Shown here one piece after another: positions 4,826 to 7,866 of a stretch of 7,866 bases of DNA (its first letter is position 1; the number at the start of each line of letters is the position of its first letter). Origin of the DNA: Bacteroidota bacterium. GTDB lineage: Bacteria > Bacteroidota > Bacteroidia > Chitinophagales > LD1. The translations under genes and the position numbers were made by a program. A model generated the notes under the pieces. That model made no database searches. It saw only the letters and a list, made by a program, of their open reading frames with translations, and had not been told where the DNA came from. The DNA is taken from NCBI GenBank assembly GCA_018267435.1, contig JAFDYM010000334.1, positions 1 to 7,866 on the forward strand. The letters run 5' to 3'.

Positions 4826-6262
4826 ATGAACACTATGAAATATTTGGCATGCTTAGTAATTCTGTTTAGTAGCTATTACGCTAGTGCCACACATTATCGC
4901 TCTGCCGATATGAGTATTAGGCGTGTGTCGGCCAATGTATTAGAAGCTACCCTAACCACCTATGCTAAGTGGAGCAGCCCAAGCAACCTTGCCGATAAAG
5001 ATACTGTAACAATAAGTTGGGGCGATGGCAGTTCGTCTATTGCATATAGGGTTAATGGCCCAGATGTTGGTTTTCCAGGAGCACCTGGCCCGAACGGTAT
5101 ACCCGATGGCGAACTGTTAGAGGGTGATTTTAAAAAGAATGTTTACATAGCCACACATCAATATACCTCTGCTATGAACGGGGTATACAAAATTTCCTTC
5201 TTCGACTTTAACAGAATGGATGGCATAGCTAACATACAGGCAGGAAACTCGGTAAATGTACCTATGTATATAGAAGTTAGTATTGATATCGACAACATGG
5301 ATGCAACGGGTAGTATGGCTACGCCAGTATTTACCGTACCGCCTATATACTTTGCCAACTTGAACGATACTTTAGTATTTAATCCTGGAGCTTACGATGC
5401 AGATGGAGATTTAATGCAGTTTTCGCTTATAACCCCATTGCAGGCTGATGGGCAAAATGTACCTAGCTATAGAACGTTGGATGTGGTATGCCCCGATAGG
5501 GCATTTGATATAGATACGGATAATGGCGATATAACTTGGATAACACCTTGCCAGGTAGGGATATATTCGTTAGCTATACAGATAAGGGAATATAGAAATG
5601 GCCTGCTACTTAGTACCACCATGCGCGATATGCAATTTATTGTCTTGTCCGATCCTTACCATCCTCCAGTTATCAATCCTGTAGTTGACACTATTTTGAC
5701 ACCTGGCGATGTGCTTAACTATAGCTTTATGGCATCGGTAGACGATAACGATAGTGTAAGCTTGGAATTGTTTCCTCCACAGTTTTTAACGGCGGGTAAC
5801 AGCCCTGCTACTTTTACCAGCCAAGATGGAAGCATAGCTACGGGCAATTTTACATGGGCACCTAATGCTAGTTGGAATAACGAGTACCCTTACATATTTA
5901 CAGTAGCTGCCAAGCGCAGTTATATGTTAGGGCCTAATGCTTTGTTGCAAAGCAGCTTTAGCACCTTTAGGGTGTGGGTGGCCGATAGCAACACGGTAAT
6001 AGCGGGTATAAAGCCTAAGCAACAAGAGGTGGGCATAAGGCTGTATCCTAACCCTGCGCAACGCTACCTAAACATAGATGCCGACCAGCGTATAGACGCA
6101 GTAAGCATACATAGCGCCAATGGCAAGGTGTTATTTAACAGCCCTATGACAAACGGTGGGCAAAAAATAGATATTTTAGGCTATGCAGCGGGTATGTACT
6201 ATGTGCGCGTCTATATAGGTGGCAGGGCATATACCCGGAAATTTTTAAAGTACGCAGATTAA
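4826..6262 (+). CDS. secreted surface protein with T9SS type A sorting domain
   Basis: A 478-residue exported protein. Residues 1-21 form a signal peptide, with likely cleavage after YASA before THYRSADM. The N-terminal part belongs to the THYRAGE-type family common in gliding-motility-associated proteins of Bacteroidota: WGDGSS at 65-70, then GPDVGFP, SVNVP near 142-146, and a cadherin-like DADGD at 191-195. A beta-rich middle domain spans roughly 280-385. The C-terminus from about 398 is a T9SS type A sorting domain, with LYPNP at 406-410, a GMYYVRV strand at 456-462 and a basic end RKFLK. T9SS would export it and remove this domain. A start at the ATG at 4835 would give a more typical signal peptide beginning MKYLACL; 4826 fits the promoter equally well. 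It is paralogous to the next gene. Binding partner or enzymatic role is not visible. Confidence 0.88.
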   Translation: MNTMKYLACLVILFSSYYASATHYRSADMSIRRVSANVLEATLTTYAKWSSPSNLADKDTVTISWGDGSSSIAYRVNGPDVGFPGAPGPNGIPDGELLEGDFKKNVYIATHQYTSAMNGVYKISFFDFNRMDGIANIQAGNSVNVPMYIEVSIDIDNMDATGSMATPVFTVPPIYFANLNDTLVFNPGAYDADGDLMQFSLITPLQADGQNVPSYRTLDVVCPDRAFDIDTDNGDITWITPCQVGIYSLAIQIREYRNGLLLSTTMRDMQFIVLSDPYHPPVINPVVDTILTPGDVLNYSFMASVDDNDSVSLELFPPQFLTAGNSPATFTSQDGSIATGNFTWAPNASWNNEYPYIFTVAAKRSYMLGPNALLQSSFSTFRVWVADSNTVIAGIKPKQQEVGIRLYPNPAQRYLNIDADQRIDAVSIHSANGKVLFNSPMTNGGQKIDILGYAAGMYYVRVYIGGRAYTRKFLKYAD

Positions 6263-6267
6263 ATTTG
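6260..6267 (+). promoter_or_regulatory. possible -7 box for the second surface-protein gene
   Basis: TAAATTTG matches TAnnTTTG and overlaps the stop codon of the preceding gene. It lies 34 bases before the ATG at 6302. No -33 element is visible at the right distance. The TTTG within it could alternatively act as a -33 element for TATTTTAA at 6289-6296 (21-base spacer, 6 of 8 matches). Co-transcription from the upstream gene across the 39-base gap is equally plausible. Confidence 0.3.
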
Positions 6268-6301
6268 CGGCTTTGGCAGTTTATTACGTATTTTAATATC
6301 A

Positions 6302-7866
6302 ATGAAGCTTTTACATAAATTCCTGTTTTTGGTAGTAATGATGATGGGCCTAAGCTATGAGGCACAAGCCACGCACTACCGGGCAGGCGAAATAACCTTC
6401 GAGAACAAGGGCAACTATCTATATGTGGCACGCTGTACTACCTATGCCAAGTGGAGCAGCCCCAGCGACCTAGCCGATAAAGATACCTTAACGATAGATT
6501 GGGGCGATGGTTCCATAGCCACTATATACAGGGTAAATGGGCCCGATGTGGGTTTTCCGGCGGCACCTGGGCCGAACGGCATACCCGATGGTGAACTGCT
6601 GGGCAACGATATAAAAATGAATATTTACGTGCAGGAACACCAGTATGCAGGTGCGCCGCCACCGCCTAACCGTTTTTACATAGTATCGGTAATGGACTAT
6701 AACCGCATGGCGGGTATTAGCAATATACAGAACGGCAACTCGGTGAACGTTCCGTTTTTTATTGAGGACACCATCAAGTTTCCGAACAACGATGCCAGCA
6801 TAGGGCTCAATTCATCGCCCATACTGCTTAGCCTGCCTATAGACTATGCCAACCTGAACGATACCTTTTACCACAACCCCAATGCATACGACCCCAACCT
6901 GGGCGATAGCCTAGATTTTCAGTTGATAGCACCCCTGCAGTACCACGACCAAGCTGTGCCAAGCTACCGCTACCCCGATGTAGTGTGCCCCGATAGAACT
7001 TTTACGCTGAACAACCGAACAGGTGAAATAATATGGGCCACGCCGTGTAGCACGGGTATATACAACATAGCCATACTTATACGCGATTTTAGGAACGGGG
7101 TAAACCTAAGTACCATGATACGCGATATGCAGATAATAGTGAATGCCGAGCCTAACGACCCGCCGCAAATAGCCGAAGTGCGCGATACCTGTATACGGGC
7201 CGGCGATGTACTTATAGTGCCTGTGCGCGCTACCGACCCTCAGGCAGGGCAAACTGTAACGCTTACGGCCACAGGTGGACCTTTTCAGCAGGTTAATAGC
7301 CCCGCTACTTTTACCAGTACACCCGGCAACCCTGCCACGGGTACCTTTAACTGGAATACTATATGCGAGCATATACTGGGGCAGGACTACCAAGTGGTGT
7401 TTAAGGCGCAGGATAACTACCAGTTTGGTGTAACCAACGTACCTTTGGTAGACCTTGAAACATGGCAGATAAAAGTGATACCGCCACCTGTAGAAGGCTT
7501 AACGGCTACTGCCACCCCTAGCAGCGTAGTGCTTAACTGGCAGAACCCTTATAGCTGTGCCAGCTTTGCCGACTTCCGCGGCTTTTCGGTATGGCGTAAG
7601 GTGGGTTGCGACTCGTTTGTACCTAACTACTGCGAGAACGACCTAAGCCTGCGCGGCTATACCAAAATAACTACCGACAACATTTTTACATACACCTACA
7701 CTGATATAACTACCCTAGTAGGCCAGCAGTACAGCTACCGCATAATGGCGCACTTTAGCAAGGTAACGCCTAACGGCTTGTTCTTCTACTCGCCAATAGC
7801 TAGTGTACCTAGCGATGAAATATGCGTGGCCATGCCTATAAGCGTGCCTGTAATGCTGAACGTAGA
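6302..7866 (+). CDS. gliding-motility-type secreted protein, 3' end beyond window
   Basis: An open frame of 521 codons from the ATG at 6302 to the window edge with no stop, so the gene is partial. The signal peptide is residues 1-23, with cleavage likely after EAQA before THYRAGE. The N-terminal 390 residues follow the upstream gene block for block: TTYAKWSSPS, WGDGS at 67-71, GPDVGFP, GPNGIPDGELL, SVNVP near 147-151, a DPNLGD cadherin-like turn at 197-202, and PDVVCPDR near 225. Residues about 396-505 look like a fibronectin type III domain (EGLTATATPSSVVLNWQNP, later YSYRIMA). This order is typical of large Bacteroidota proteins ending in a gliding-motility-associated or type B T9SS domain, but that C-terminus is not in view. 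Isoleucine is encoded by ATA in 34 of 39 cases. Export to the surface is likely; ligand unknown. Confidence 0.85.
   Translation, partial: MKLLHKFLFLVVMMMGLSYEAQATHYRAGEITFENKGNYLYVARCTTYAKWSSPSDLADKDTLTIDWGDGSIATIYRVNGPDVGFPAAPGPNGIPDGELLGNDIKMNIYVQEHQYAGAPPPPNRFYIVSVMDYNRMAGISNIQNGNSVNVPFFIEDTIKFPNNDASIGLNSSPILLSLPIDYANLNDTFYHNPNAYDPNLGDSLDFQLIAPLQYHDQAVPSYRYPDVVCPDRTFTLNNRTGEIIWATPCSTGIYNIAILIRDFRNGVNLSTMIRDMQIIVNAEPNDPPQIAEVRDTCIRAGDVLIVPVRATDPQAGQTVTLTATGGPFQQVNSPATFTSTPGNPATGTFNWNTICEHILGQDYQVVFKAQDNYQFGVTNVPLVDLETWQIKVIPPPVEGLTATATPSSVVLNWQNPYSCASFADFRGFSVWRKVGCDSFVPNYCENDLSLRGYTKITTDNIFTYTYTDITTLVGQQYSYRIMAHFSKVTPNGLFFYSPIASVPSDEICVAMPISVPVMLNV

Noticed and set aside
5069..5110. Collagen-like Gly-X-Y repeat (GFP GAP GPN GIP) in the first surface protein
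   Set aside because: Only four triplets, and the paralogue breaks the pattern (GFP AAP GPN GIP), so it is a loop of the head domain.

Overview
The window looks like a chromosomal segment of a Bacteroidota bacterium, probably from the Chitinophagaceae or a relative. The supporting signs are a type IX secretion (T9SS) type A C-terminal sorting domain, a gliding-motility-type surface protein, several promoter boxes of the Bacteroidota form TAnnTTTG, no Shine-Dalgarno sites at the gene starts, moderate GC and a strong preference for the isoleucine codon ATA. The species cannot be named from sequence alone.

Layout on the + strand: a short leader (1-161) is followed by a membrane-anchored M48 zinc metallopeptidase (162-2234). 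Three bases later comes a small two-helix membrane protein of the STM3941 type (2238-2750), so the two form an apparent operon. A separate promoter box then sits directly against the start of a MiaE-type tRNA hydroxylase (2781-3362). A 19-nt palindrome and a bidirectional hairpin terminator (3422-3452) close this block. On the - strand, converging on the same terminator, is a 152-residue helix-turn-helix protein resembling phage terminase small subunits (3455-3913), with no other phage genes visible.

From 3914 to 4825 there is about 900 bp with no convincing gene but a lot of DNA structure. It holds a tandem array of four imperfect ~75-bp units, each able to fold into a two-part hairpin (4135-4429). 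It also holds smaller hairpins, a near-consensus - strand promoter (4602-4634) pointing into the array, and a perfect 16-bp GC-rich inverted repeat (4640-4676). This is the most unusual part of the window.

The right end holds two tandem paralogous secreted proteins. The first (4826-6262) is complete and ends in a T9SS type A sorting domain. The second (6302-7866) repeats the same N-terminal architecture, continues into a fibronectin type III-like domain and runs off the window. Both carry signal peptides and are probably exported to the cell surface or medium.

No complete known mobile element, CRISPR array, tRNA or rRNA was recognised.
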